Below, piece after piece: positions 52,716 to 60,384 of a stretch of DNA of 64,000 nucleotides. Location of the stretch: NCBI GenBank assembly GCA_036397755.1, contig DASWII010000059.1, forward strand, positions 17,189-81,188, written 5' to 3'. The translations under genes were made by a program, and so were the position numbers. Within the stretch, counting starts at the first letter, position 1. Each line of letters starts with the position of its first letter. The notes beneath the pieces were generated by a model. It searched no databases, was not told the origin of the DNA, and saw only the letters and a list, made by a program, of their open reading frames with translations. The DNA comes from CAMYLY01 sp036397755 (GTDB taxonomy: Bacteria; Gemmatimonadota; Gemmatimonadetes; Gemmatimonadales; GWC2-71-9).

Positions 52716-52905
52716 CGAGTCCGAGCCCCCAGCGCACAAGGCATCGCAAGGCCGCGAGATGCCCGCGAACGGCCATGGGATCGTAGTCACCGAGTCGATG
52801 ATCGTGGCTCCGAATCCCGGCGCCGGTCGCGGACACCGGGTCGATGTGCCACAGGAGGTCCAACTGCGACTCTACCAGCTGGTCGAACGCACTGGGCGAG
52901 GACAT
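52708..52905 (-). CDS. Miniature DUF885-like protein
   Basis: A 65-residue frame beginning at an ATG directly after the LeuA-like stop. Its whole length (FDQLVESQLDLLWHIDPV, SATGAGIRSHDHRLGDYDP) matches the N-terminal part of DUF885 proteins, which are normally 500-600 residues long; here it ends with GLGLDG and a stop. The stop overlaps the Cys-Cys gene start, so the gene is inside a tightly coupled operon rather than a decayed end. It may be a true stand-alone domain, or the remains of a longer gene whose rest was replaced by the Cys-Cys gene. Confidence 0.5.
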   Translation of the reverse strand: MSSPSAFDQLVESQLDLLWHIDPVSATGAGIRSHDHRLGDYDPMAVRGHLAALRCLVRWGLGLDG

Positions 52906-54147
52906 CTAGCCTGACCCGCCTCCCGCTTCAGCAACGAGGCGATGACACTCGTCTTCCGACAGCACCCGATCGGCACGCTTCGCCGCTGCGAACAACAGTG
53001 CGCAGAGATGCTCGTCGTCGGCACTATAGCCATGCTCCGACAACCAGGACTTGACGTTCGACATACCTGACACCGGCGAGATTTCGATGACCTGCCGCGC
53101 TCCGAAGGATGCGGCCGGCACGCTCGAGTACACCCGATCCGCGAGCCAACTGTCTCCCTTCTCTTTGGCCTTGATGATGGCGGCCGCGTGGACCCCGGTT
53201 CCCGTCCGGAATGCGTCGGCGCCCATGACGGGGTAGTTGACCGGCAGCGGGACACCGATCGACTCCGCCGCCAGCACGCAGTAGTCGCGGAGCCTGGAGA
53301 CATCGTGGCGATGGGCTCCCAGCAGGTGGAGATTCACGATCAACAGGTCCATTTCGGCGTTGCCGACCCGCTCCCCCACCCCCAGAGCCGTGGCGTGCAC
53401 ACGGTCCACCCCGGCCTCGATCGCCACCAAGCAGTTGATCAGCCCCATGCCGCGATCGCGATGCCCGTGCCAATCGATCTTGACGTCCTCGCCGGACGGG
53501 ACAACGATCTCCTCGCGCACGAAGCGCACCAGTGCACGCACACCGTCAGGCGTGGCATGTCCCACCGTATCGGCCAGGCAAATGCGGCGCGCCCCCAGTC
53601 GAATCGCTTCGCCGTAGAGCCGCGTGAGCGTGTCCGGTCGCGCCCGCGTCGTGTCCTCCGTCACGAACATCACCGGGAGCCCCTCGTTCACGGCAAAGGA
53701 CACGGCCTTCTCGACGGTCTCGAGGATGCGATCCAGCGTCCAGCCTTCGGTGAATTGCCGTATCGGGGACGATCCAATGAAGGTCGCCGCCTCGATGGGG
53801 ATCCCGACTTCCTGACTGATGCGGACGATCGGCTCCACGTCGGCGATCACGGTCCGCGCGGCGCAATTGGGCGCGATCGGCAGGCCCTGGTCAGCAATCT
53901 CCCGCGCGAGCGCACGAACCGATTCCACCACCTGCGGTCCCGCACCGGGGAGCCCGAGGTCGGCGGCCACGATGCCCAGCTCCGCCATCAAGTGCAGTAA
54001 TCGCTTCTTGGTCTCGATGGGAGGGTCTATGGCCGACGGCGACTGGAGGCCGTCGCGCAACGTTTCGTCGTTCAGATCGACCCGAGCGGTTGTCCAATCG
54101 AAGCCGCCTTCGGCGTTCCAGTCGAAGGTCAGGTTGGTCTCATCCAT
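52906..54147 (-). CDS. Isopropylmalate/homocitrate synthase-like (HMGL domain) enzyme
   Basis: A 413-residue member of the DRE-TIM metallolyase/alpha-isopropylmalate synthase family. It shows LNDETLRDGLQSP (metal aspartate and catalytic Arg-Asp-Gly), FIGSSPIRQF, HGHRDRGMGLINCL (the H-x-H metal site) and a GVGERVGNAEMDLL loop; then a C-terminal helical part with GTGVHAAAIIKA. There is no LeuA-type regulatory domain, and the first motif has E where LeuA has T, so it could be a homocitrate, citramalate or related synthase. It begins a run with a mini-DUF885, a Cys-Cys protein and an ArsA-type ATPase. Confidence 0.8.
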   Translation of the reverse strand: MDETNLTFDWNAEGGFDWTTARVDLNDETLRDGLQSPSAIDPPIETKKRLLHLMAELGIVAADLGLPGAGPQVVESVRALAREIADQGLPIAPNCAARTVIADVEPIVRISQEVGIPIEAATFIGSSPIRQFTEGWTLDRILETVEKAVSFAVNEGLPVMFVTEDTTRARPDTLTRLYGEAIRLGARRICLADTVGHATPDGVRALVRFVREEIVVPSGEDVKIDWHGHRDRGMGLINCLVAIEAGVDRVHATALGVGERVGNAEMDLLIVNLHLLGAHRHDVSRLRDYCVLAAESIGVPLPVNYPVMGADAFRTGTGVHAAAIIKAKEKGDSWLADRVYSSVPAASFGARQVIEISPVSGMSNVKSWLSEHGYSADDEHLCALLFAAAKRADRVLSEDECHRLVAEAGGGSG

Positions 54148-54208
54148 GACGCGAAGTGTGCTGGAGCGGAAACGGCCGGTCAAGCAAGCCCCCCGCCCCC
54201 CCTTGGGC

Positions 54209-54556
54209 CTACTCGTCGGGAACGCCCCCCTCGACAGCCTCCGCGAGACCCCGCGCCGTTACCCCTCGGTGGGATGCGTTCCACACCGGGATGCCCCGGC
54301 GGAACACGATTACCTGGGGTGACTCGTGCCGAATGCCGCAACGTCGCTCGATCTCTCGGGACAGCGAGACGTCTTCCAACACATCCAGCACGTACACCGG
54401 AATATCCGGACGATCCGTCGCAAACCGCTTGACTTGGCGACGGGCGGCCATACTCAGCCAGCACGCCGAACTGTGCTTGAAGACCACCACTGGACCGGCA
54501 GCCGCGACGTCGTCGAACACCTCCCGCGAGACTAGCGGGAGCAACACGGAACCCAC
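54209..54556 (-). CDS. YtxJ-like bacillithiol-system redox protein
   Basis: A 115-residue monothiol-type protein. It matches the YtxJ (DUF2847) family: VVVFKHSSACWLSMAARRQV around one Cys with a following Ser (CxxS), VYVLDVLEDVSLSREIERRCGIRHESPQVIVF and VWNASHRGVT. In firmicutes YtxJ is the monothiol glutaredoxin-like partner of bacillithiol, so this hints at a bacillithiol or similar thiol here. I start at the GTG 54556, five bases after the nucleotidyltransferase stop; an ATG at 54592 would add 12 residues and overlap that gene. Confidence 0.8.
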   Translation of the reverse strand: MGSVLLPLVSREVFDDVAAAGPVVVFKHSSACWLSMAARRQVKRFATDRPDIPVYVLDVLEDVSLSREIERRCGIRHESPQVIVFRRGIPVWNASHRGVTARGLAEAVEGGVPDE

Positions 54557-54560
54557 TTCG

Positions 54561-55538
54561 TCATGAGGCCTCGACCATGCCGTCCTTCGCAACCACCATA
54601 TTGTGGAGATTCAGTCGCTCCACGCACGAGTCCTCGCCGATGAGGGAATGCTCGACCGTCGCCTGTCGCACCACCGCGTTGCGCCCGACGATGACGTCTC
54701 GAAGATTGCTGTTCTCCACCACCGCACCCGCCTCGACGGTCACATTTGGGCCGAGGGTAGATCCGACGACCTTGGCTCCTGTTTCCACCAGGACCGGTTG
54801 TGTCCACGTGGCCTCCAATAATCGCGCCGCGGAGGGGGTGCGGTCCAACAGCACGCGATTCGTCTCGAGCACGGTGTCCACCTTGCCGCAATCGTACCAC
54901 CCTTGCACTTCCAACGCGCGCAGCCGACACCCCTGATCGATCATGTACTGAAAGGCATCAGTGAGAAACCACTCGCCCTGTTGCTGCGGACCCCTCAAGG
55001 TCCGCTCGATTCCAGCGAACAGCGTTTCCCAGTCACGCACGTAGTAGAGGCCAATGTTGGCCAGCTTGGAGATCGGCTGGCTGGGCTTCTCGACGATCCG
55101 TTCGATATTGCCGTCGGCGTCCGTCACGACTACACCGAACCGTTGATAGTCCTCCACCTCTTTCACCCAGATGATCCCATCCGCGTCCGTCGTCGCAGCG
55201 ACCGACAAATCGGCGTCGAACACCGTATCGACGAAGATGATCAGCAGCGGGCCGTCGATATACGGCCTGGCGAGGTTCACCGCTCCCGCAGTCCCGTCCT
55301 GGACCCGCTGCTCCACGAAGCGTGAGGGAATACCGTAGCGCTTGCCCGCATAGTCCTCGACTTGATCCTTGAGATGTCCCGTGATGAAAATGAGTTCCTC
55401 GATATCGAGTCCATCCAGTCGGTCCACCACATAGTCGAGGACGGGTCGGCCGGCCACGCGCAGCAATGGCTTTGGGACGTGCCGGGTGAGTGGCAGCAGG
55501 CGAGTTCCCTTCCCGGCCACCGGCAGGATGACCTTCAC
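54561..55538 (-). CDS. Sugar-1-phosphate nucleotidyltransferase with hexapeptide tail
   Basis: A 325-residue nucleotidyltransferase in the RmlA/GalU superfamily, probably activating a sugar-1-phosphate. The N-terminal loop PVAGKGTRLLPLTRHVPKPLL gives the GxGxRL...PK nucleotide and sugar contacts; IFVDTVFDADL holds the metal Asp; IVEKPSQP and WYDCGKVDTVLETNRVLL follow. From about residue 250 a left-handed beta-helix of hexapeptide repeats (VGSTLGPNVTVEAGAVV, VIVGRNAVVRQATV) should aid trimerisation or acyl/acetyl transfer. The sugar is not identifiable. It is followed at once by the YtxJ-like gene and preceded by a cupin isomerase. Confidence 0.85.
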   Translation of the reverse strand: MKVILPVAGKGTRLLPLTRHVPKPLLRVAGRPVLDYVVDRLDGLDIEELIFITGHLKDQVEDYAGKRYGIPSRFVEQRVQDGTAGAVNLARPYIDGPLLIIFVDTVFDADLSVAATTDADGIIWVKEVEDYQRFGVVVTDADGNIERIVEKPSQPISKLANIGLYYVRDWETLFAGIERTLRGPQQQGEWFLTDAFQYMIDQGCRLRALEVQGWYDCGKVDTVLETNRVLLDRTPSAARLLEATWTQPVLVETGAKVVGSTLGPNVTVEAGAVVENSNLRDVIVGRNAVVRQATVEHSLIGEDSCVERLNLHNMVVAKDGMVEAS

Positions 55539-55886
55539 TTAGACTCTCCCATATCGGTCCTCGAGCCGCACAACGTCGTCGAGTTCCGGTGTGGATGCTT
55601 CGAGCAGGTCACTGGCTTGAATGGCCTCCATTTGATGCACGGTGTGCGGCGTGATGTGATAGCTCTCGCCGGGATGCATTCGCCGCTCCGTCAGCTCACC
55701 GTCCACCTGCACGCGAAAAATGATCTCCCCTCTGAGAAGATGGATCGTCTCGTCCTTCTTCTCATGGTACTGGAGGCTCAACACGTGTCCCGGCTCGATG
55801 TGAAGGATCTTGCCGACGTAGCGCTCGGTTTTTGCCCAGACCAGTTCGTAGCCCCAGGGCTTCTCTACGCGAAATGGCGCATCCAC
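55539..55886 (-). CDS. Cupin phosphomannose isomerase-type protein
   Basis: A 115-residue single cupin domain like the C-terminal domain of mannose-1-phosphate guanylyltransferase/phosphomannose isomerase type II. It reads EKPWGYELVW, LHIEPGHVLSLQYHEKKDETIHLLRG and MHPGESYHITPHTVHQMEA, with cupin metal histidines and a Glu in motif 1. It is probably a sugar-phosphate isomerase or epimerase for the sugar that the adjacent nucleotidyltransferase activates. GTG start at 55886 with GGAG ten bases upstream; earlier in-frame codons overlap the ferredoxin gene. Confidence 0.8.
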   Translation of the reverse strand: MDAPFRVEKPWGYELVWAKTERYVGKILHIEPGHVLSLQYHEKKDETIHLLRGEIIFRVQVDGELTERRMHPGESYHITPHTVHQMEAIQASDLLEASTPELDDVVRLEDRYGRV

Positions 55887-55888
55887 GG

Positions 55889-56491
55889 TCAGCGTGCTCC
55901 GGACAAATGAAGCTCGAGTGAGGGCGGCGCGGTCACGCACGCGCGAACGCAGCCGCCGCATCCAACACAACCCTCAGCCTTGATCACGGGCCTGCCTCCG
56001 TCATCCAGGCTCAGCGCCTTTTCCCCAACCGGACAAACCCGGGCACACACACCGCAGGCAATATCATGAAACGCGATGCACCGGTCCGGGTCGAGCTCGA
56101 GCCGGGCCATCCGGTAGCCTTCCCAGAGCCGTTCGGGGACCGTGAGCGCATCCGTCGGACAGGCCGCGGCGCAGGGCATCTCGTCACACACGACGCACGG
56201 CTGGACCATCGGATCAATGATGGGCGTCCCGACCGCGAACCCCGCCCCCGAAGGAGCCTTGATGATCGCCCGGACCGGGCATACCTCGATGCAATCGCCG
56301 CACCTGGTGCAGGCCGCCAGAAAGAGCAGTTCGGTCGCAGCGCCCGGAGGGCGAAAATACGCGTGGGGAGCCACGCGGCGTTCCGTGCGCCGCGCGACCT
56401 CATCGACGAGCCGCCCCACGGTGTCCCGGAAGAAGCTCCGCCTGTCGCCGGATGCGCCCGTGATGAACGGACTTTCCCTCTCGGTGGTCAA
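55889..56491 (-). CDS. Four-cluster ferredoxin (MauM/NapG-like)
   Basis: A 200-residue polyferredoxin. Four [4Fe-4S] motifs are visible: CTRCGDCIEVCP, CVVCDEMPCAAACP, CIAFHDIACGVCARVCP and CVGCGGCVRACV, all with four cysteines. The arrangement is that of MauM/NapG/NapF-type electron carriers, but there is no Tat signal, so it is cytoplasmic. The N-terminal 45 residues are basic and not conserved. Its redox partner is not in the window, and the sugar genes after it look unrelated. Confidence 0.9.
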   Translation of the reverse strand: MTTERESPFITGASGDRRSFFRDTVGRLVDEVARRTERRVAPHAYFRPPGAATELLFLAACTRCGDCIEVCPVRAIIKAPSGAGFAVGTPIIDPMVQPCVVCDEMPCAAACPTDALTVPERLWEGYRMARLELDPDRCIAFHDIACGVCARVCPVGEKALSLDDGGRPVIKAEGCVGCGGCVRACVTAPPSLELHLSGAR

Positions 56492-56717
56492 ACCGAGACG
56501 ATCTCATGCAGCGTGGGCGGTGCCACGACTCTCTGCTCCAGATTCATCATGACGCTCGGAAAGGTAGTGGCTTCCCCTTCAGTGAGCGACGCCTCTGGGA
56601 TGGGAGACCGGTCCCACCCGGGTTGCCGGCATAGCGACAGAGCGACGCCCCCAAGCGCGTTGGGGCCCGCCCTCGGGACACCGGGGTAGATTACGTGTCC
56701 CCACACCGGCGAGTGTG

Positions 56718-57524
56718 ATGTTCGCACTGAACGTTGTCGCGTTACTCCTGCAGCTCCAGATCCCCCAGCCGGTCGGGTACGTCAACGACTTCGCCGGGGT
56801 CGTGCGGGCAACAGATGCTCAGCGCATGACGGCCCTGATCGAGGAGGTACGAAGCAAGTCGGGTGGAGAAATCGCGGTGGTGACGCTCCCCGATCTCCAA
56901 GGACGCCCGGCCATGGAGGTGGCGCGCGACATCGGCCGGCAGTGGGGCGTGGGCGCGCGGGGTGGGCCGGGCGACCGGGCTCGGAACGCCGGAGTCGTGA
57001 TCCTGCTCAAGCCGGGAGCGCGACCGGGTGACGGCCGGGCTGACGTCTTCATCGCGACGGGCCTGGGCGCGGAGGGGTTCATCACTGACGCCCGCGCAGG
57101 CCAGATTCGGGACGCGATCGGACTGACGGCGGTGAACGAGGGGAGCTACTCGGCGGGACTCCTCGCCGGCACCTGGCTCGTTGCCAACCAGTACGCCGAA
57201 GAGTTCGGATTCGAGCTTAGTGGTGTGGCCCCACCTCGCTCCGTCCCGTCCCCGACATCGGGCGGCTCGTACGCGTGGCTGCCGATCCTCGTATTCTTCA
57301 TCTTCATTCTGCCGCTGATCATGCGTGCGTCTGGCCGCGACCGCCGGTATTGGCGTGGCCGCTCAGGACTGCTGCCGTGGATCATGCTGGCTCTGCTCAG
57401 CTCGGGGGGGAGGAGAGGCCACGGCGGTGGATTTGGAGGCGGCGGCGGCTTTGGTGGTGGCGGGTTTGGCGGGTTTGGCGGCGGCGGCGGGTTTGGCGGC
57501 GGCGGCGCCGGAGGGAGCTTCTAG
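56718..57524 (+). CDS. TPM-domain membrane protein, YgcG-like
   Basis: A 268-residue protein: an N-terminal hydrophobic anchor/signal (about 1-14), a TPM domain (about 20-150, VGYVNDFAGVVRATD, EIAVVTLPDL, AGVVILLKPG, RDAIGLTAVN) facing the periplasm, one membrane helix (about 188-208) and a strongly Gly/Phe-rich tail from about residue 235 (GGGFGGGGG type) ending GGSF. TPM proteins have been linked to photosystem and membrane-protein assembly and often lie next to LemA, as here. A GTG one codon earlier is an alternative start. Confidence 0.85.
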   Translation: MFALNVVALLLQLQIPQPVGYVNDFAGVVRATDAQRMTALIEEVRSKSGGEIAVVTLPDLQGRPAMEVARDIGRQWGVGARGGPGDRARNAGVVILLKPGARPGDGRADVFIATGLGAEGFITDARAGQIRDAIGLTAVNEGSYSAGLLAGTWLVANQYAEEFGFELSGVAPPRSVPSPTSGGSYAWLPILVFFIFILPLIMRASGRDRRYWRGRSGLLPWIMLALLSSGGRRGHGGGFGGGGGFGGGGFGGFGGGGGFGGGGAGGSF

Positions 57525-57525
57525 C

Positions 57526-58263
57526 GTGGTAAATGACCGGATGAAGGGCTTGGAGCCTTTTGGGGCGGAGCTCGACCAGCAATTGGGTGACAACCTCGTC
57601 GCGTTCTGCGTGTTTGGACCGGCGGTGCGACATGACGTGGACGAACCCGACCTCAGCACCTTGCTCGTCGTGAAGGACGCGAGCCCCAAGGCCCTGCGCC
57701 CGATCGAGCAGGCGGTGCGGAATTGGACCAAGAAGGGCAACCCACCGCCCCTGATTTTTGCCGAGGCGGGGTGGCGCGCTTCCACCGACGTGTTCCCCAT
57801 CGAGATCGAGGACATGCGGGAGGCCCACATCGTCATCCGTGGCGTCTCACCGTTTGACGGCGTGCGCACCACACGGACCGATCTCCGACGGGAGTTGGAG
57901 CGCGAGGTCCGGGGAAAGCTGCTCCGGCTCCGGACGGAACTGGTGGCCGCAGCCGCCGATCCGAAGGCACTCGAGGGATTGCTGCTCAGTTCCGCCGGTA
58001 CGTTTTTTGTCCTGTTCCGCGCCGTGCTGCGCCTCGCCGACCTGAAGCCGCCGCAGGAGCGCGAGCCGCTCGTGTGGGAGACGGCCGCCACGGCCGGCAT
58101 GGACGCGGACGCGTTTCCCTGGATTCTCGACAGACTTGGCGGTCGCCCGTGCCGTAACCTCGAGGCGCACGATGCCGTCGGTGACGTCTACTTGGAGCAG
58201 ATCGAACGCCTGGCACGCTTCGTCGACACGTTCGACTCCGCAGTGCCGGGAGAGGAGAATTGA
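57526..58263 (+). CDS. Degenerate nucleotidyltransferase-like protein
   Basis: A 245-residue soluble protein between the TPM and LemA genes. The N-terminal segment VAFCVFGPAVRHD (residues 25-37) followed by EPDLSTLLVV (40-49) has the shape of the polbeta nucleotidyltransferase motif (G-S-x-A-R...S-D-x-D-L), but with G-P for G-S and Ser for the second aspartate, so metal binding is probably lost. The C-terminal 120 residues are helical with no known domain. GTG 57526 follows the preceding stop directly and has GGAG at suitable spacing. Family call is tentative; a regulatory or scaffold role is inferred. Confidence 0.5.
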   Translation: MVNDRMKGLEPFGAELDQQLGDNLVAFCVFGPAVRHDVDEPDLSTLLVVKDASPKALRPIEQAVRNWTKKGNPPPLIFAEAGWRASTDVFPIEIEDMREAHIVIRGVSPFDGVRTTRTDLRRELEREVRGKLLRLRTELVAAAADPKALEGLLLSSAGTFFVLFRAVLRLADLKPPQEREPLVWETAATAGMDADAFPWILDRLGGRPCRNLEAHDAVGDVYLEQIERLARFVDTFDSAVPGEEN

Positions 58264-58265
58264 AC

Positions 58266-58817
58266 ATGCGTCGCTGGTATGTCGTTCCGTTGGCCGTTGT
58301 CGCGTTGAGCGGCTGCGGCTACAACCGCATCCAGGAGCTGGACGAGCAGGTGAGCGGGTTTCAGGGCCAGATCGAGGTCGCCTTGCAGCGCCGCATGGAC
58401 CTCATCCCGAACCTCGTAAATACCGTCAAGGGCTTCGCGGCTCAGGAGCTTGCGATCTTCGAGGAAGTCAGCCAAGCCCGCGCCCAGCTGGGCGGCGCCG
58501 TGCAGAGCGGCGACCTCGCAGCAATGGCCACGGCGAACCAGACGCTGACGGGAGCCCTCGGTAGACTCATCGCCATCGCCGAGGACAATCCGGAGATCCA
58601 GTCCAACGAGAACTTCCTGATGCTGCAGGATCAACTCGAGGGCACCGAGAACCGCATCTCGACTGCGCGGCAAGATTACAATACGGCGGTCCGCGCGTAC
58701 AACGCCTACATCAGGAAGTTCCCTCAGGTGCTCACCGCAAAGGCGATCGGCGCGAGCGCTCGCACATACTTCGAGGCCGAGGAAGGCGCGGCGGCGGCAC
58801 CGACCGTGGAATTCTGA
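58266..58817 (+). CDS. LemA-family lipoprotein
   Basis: A 183-residue LemA protein. It has a lipoprotein signal (WYVVPLAVVALSGCGYN, lipobox LSGC, mature Cys at residue 17), then the LemA core: ELDEQVSGFQGQIEVALQRRMDLIPNLVN, a coiled-coil helical bundle (about 60-150), and NTAVRAYNAYIRKFP near the end. Role unknown; it typically forms a membrane-associated partner of TPM proteins. I use ATG 58266, ten bases after GGAG, rather than a TTG two codons earlier. The three genes from 56718 form one operon (gaps of 1 and 2 bases). Confidence 0.92.
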   Translation: MRRWYVVPLAVVALSGCGYNRIQELDEQVSGFQGQIEVALQRRMDLIPNLVNTVKGFAAQELAIFEEVSQARAQLGGAVQSGDLAAMATANQTLTGALGRLIAIAEDNPEIQSNENFLMLQDQLEGTENRISTARQDYNTAVRAYNAYIRKFPQVLTAKAIGASARTYFEAEEGAAAAPTVEF

Positions 58818-58875
58818 GTCACGGGCCGCCACGGCCGGGCGCGGCACCTATGTCTCGCCACCGACCGCGCAATCG

Positions 58876-59757
58876 TTATTTGATTTCCACCGCCGCCGCC
58901 CGCTCGATTTCTTTGACGAGCTCCACGTGGTCGGCTTCCTCGCCGAGGACCGCACGCGCCTTGCCGTAGACCGCCTTGGCCATGCCGATCGCATCGGACG
59001 GCACGCCGGTATCGTGCAGTACCTGTAAAGCGATTCCGACGTCCTTGTCGAGGAGCGCCAGCCGGAAGGTGCGCGGCCAGGCGCGACTCACCACCCGTTG
59101 GGCCATGAGGTTCTCGGTCACGTTCGAGCGCCCGCTCGATGCATTGATGACCTCGAGCGCTTTGGCGGCCGGGACCCCAAGCTTGACCAGTGCGGCGAGT
59201 CCCTCGCCAGCCGCTTGGATGTTCACCGCCAAGAGCGCGTTGTTTATGGCCTTGAGTGCATGCGCCGTTCCCACCGGCCCCACATGCACGATCTTGCCGG
59301 CAAACGGCGCCACGAACTCCTTGGCCCGCCCGGCCTGCGCTTCGGGTCCACCGAGCATCACCGTCAGCGTGCCGGCGACCGCCCCGCTCGTGCCACCGCT
59401 CACCGGTGCGTCTACAAACCCGACGCCGACCTCGTCCAAGCGGGCAGCAAGCGCCCGTGACCCCGCGGGATCCCCGGAGGTGCAGTCAATCACCAGCTGT
59501 CCTCTCTGAAACGCGCCGAGTACTCCACCCAAGACCGCCGCGACCTCCACCGAGGTCGGCAAGCAGGTGATCACGACGTCGACCCCCGATACCAGTTCGG
59601 CCGCGTTGGCGGCCTGGCGACCCCCGTATTCCGCGACGAACGACGCGGCGCGAGCGGCCGTCCGATTCCACACGGCCGTGTCGAACGCGTCGACGACGTG
59701 TGCGGCCATCGGTCGCCCGATGGCACCAAGTCCGATGAATCCGACCTTGACAGCCAT
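58876..59757 (-). CDS. 3-hydroxyisobutyrate dehydrogenase-family oxidoreductase
   Basis: A 293-residue beta-hydroxyacid dehydrogenase. It has the NAD(P) fold GFIGLGAIGRPMAAHV, CTSGDPAGSRALAARL (the substrate loop), DAPVSGGTSGAVAGTLTVMLGG and the catalytic lysine in GTAHALKAINNAL. Substrate could be 3-hydroxyisobutyrate, tartronate semialdehyde or an imine; not decidable here. Start ATG 59757 has GGGAGG nine bases upstream. It is the gene after atpH on the same strand, 87 bases away. Confidence 0.9.
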   Translation of the reverse strand: MAVKVGFIGLGAIGRPMAAHVVDAFDTAVWNRTAARAASFVAEYGGRQAANAAELVSGVDVVITCLPTSVEVAAVLGGVLGAFQRGQLVIDCTSGDPAGSRALAARLDEVGVGFVDAPVSGGTSGAVAGTLTVMLGGPEAQAGRAKEFVAPFAGKIVHVGPVGTAHALKAINNALLAVNIQAAGEGLAALVKLGVPAAKALEVINASSGRSNVTENLMAQRVVSRAWPRTFRLALLDKDVGIALQVLHDTGVPSDAIGMAKAVYGKARAVLGEEADHVELVKEIERAAAVEIK

Positions 59758-59844
59758 TGACACCTCCCCCCGCAGTGGTCCGTAAATGATACGAGCCCCG
59801 AACCGAGGTTCGAGGCTCGCCAATCACGCGGCGCCGGACCGCGA

Positions 59845-60384
59845 TCAGCCGTTCAGCATCTTCCGACGCAAGTTCACTATCCGGCGGCGCAGCGATCCGT
59901 CCATGATGCGATCCCCCACGCGGACGACCATCCCGCCCAAGATCGCCGGGTCGGTGCGAAACGCCGGGATCGCCTCCTTGGCCAGGAGCGTTGTGAGACG
60001 CTGCTGAACAAGTTGCCGGAGGCTCGCGTCCGGCTCGCGCGCCAGCGTCACACCCACTGGGATGCGGTGCAGTTTCTCGTCGACCAGTGACGCGTACTGC
60101 CCCGCGATGGCGGGGAGGAGACCCTGTCTACCGCGCTTGATCACCGCCCCCAGAAAACGGCGGAACGGCTCTGGAGCAAGGCCGCGCAGGGCGCCATCCA
60201 GAATCCGTTGCTTGACCGGCTTGGAAACCCGCGGCGACGCGAGCATCACGCGGACGGTGTCATCAGTCTCAACGACCATGGCTAAGGCCGTGAGGACCTC
60301 CGCGTAGCGCTCAGTCTCTCCGTGACGCTCTCCCACGAGGAACAGCGCGTCGGCGTAGTTGCGCGCTATGGTCGGCTCCCTCAC
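59845..60384 (-). CDS. atpH: ATP synthase delta subunit
   Basis: A 179-residue delta subunit, the F1-stator clamp. It has ARNYADALFLVGERHG at the start, KPVKQRILDGALRG and a hydrophobic ending VGDRIMDGSLRRRIVNLRRKM. Sequence conservation of delta is low, but the order atpB-atpE-atpF-atpH leaves little doubt. It overlaps atpF by four bases. It is the last ATP synthase gene here; atpA, atpG, atpD and atpC are not next to it. Confidence 0.95.
   Translation of the reverse strand: MREPTIARNYADALFLVGERHGETERYAEVLTALAMVVETDDTVRVMLASPRVSKPVKQRILDGALRGLAPEPFRRFLGAVIKRGRQGLLPAIAGQYASLVDEKLHRIPVGVTLAREPDASLRQLVQQRLTTLLAKEAIPAFRTDPAILGGMVVRVGDRIMDGSLRRRIVNLRRKMLNG

Noticed and set aside
52425..52905. 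One frameshifted DUF885 gene
   Set aside because: The next frame encodes a different protein (Cys-Cys family) with its own ATG, so a simple frameshift does not rebuild DUF885.
56649..56665. Terminator hairpin CCCCAA-GCGCG-TTGGGG
   Set aside because: It lies between two genes that start there divergently, so there is nothing for it to terminate; at most it is a leader structure.
57415..57521. Tandem repeat or CRISPR-like array in the TPM gene
   Set aside because: The repeated GGC/GGT codons encode a Gly/Phe-rich tail typical of this family; there are no spacers.
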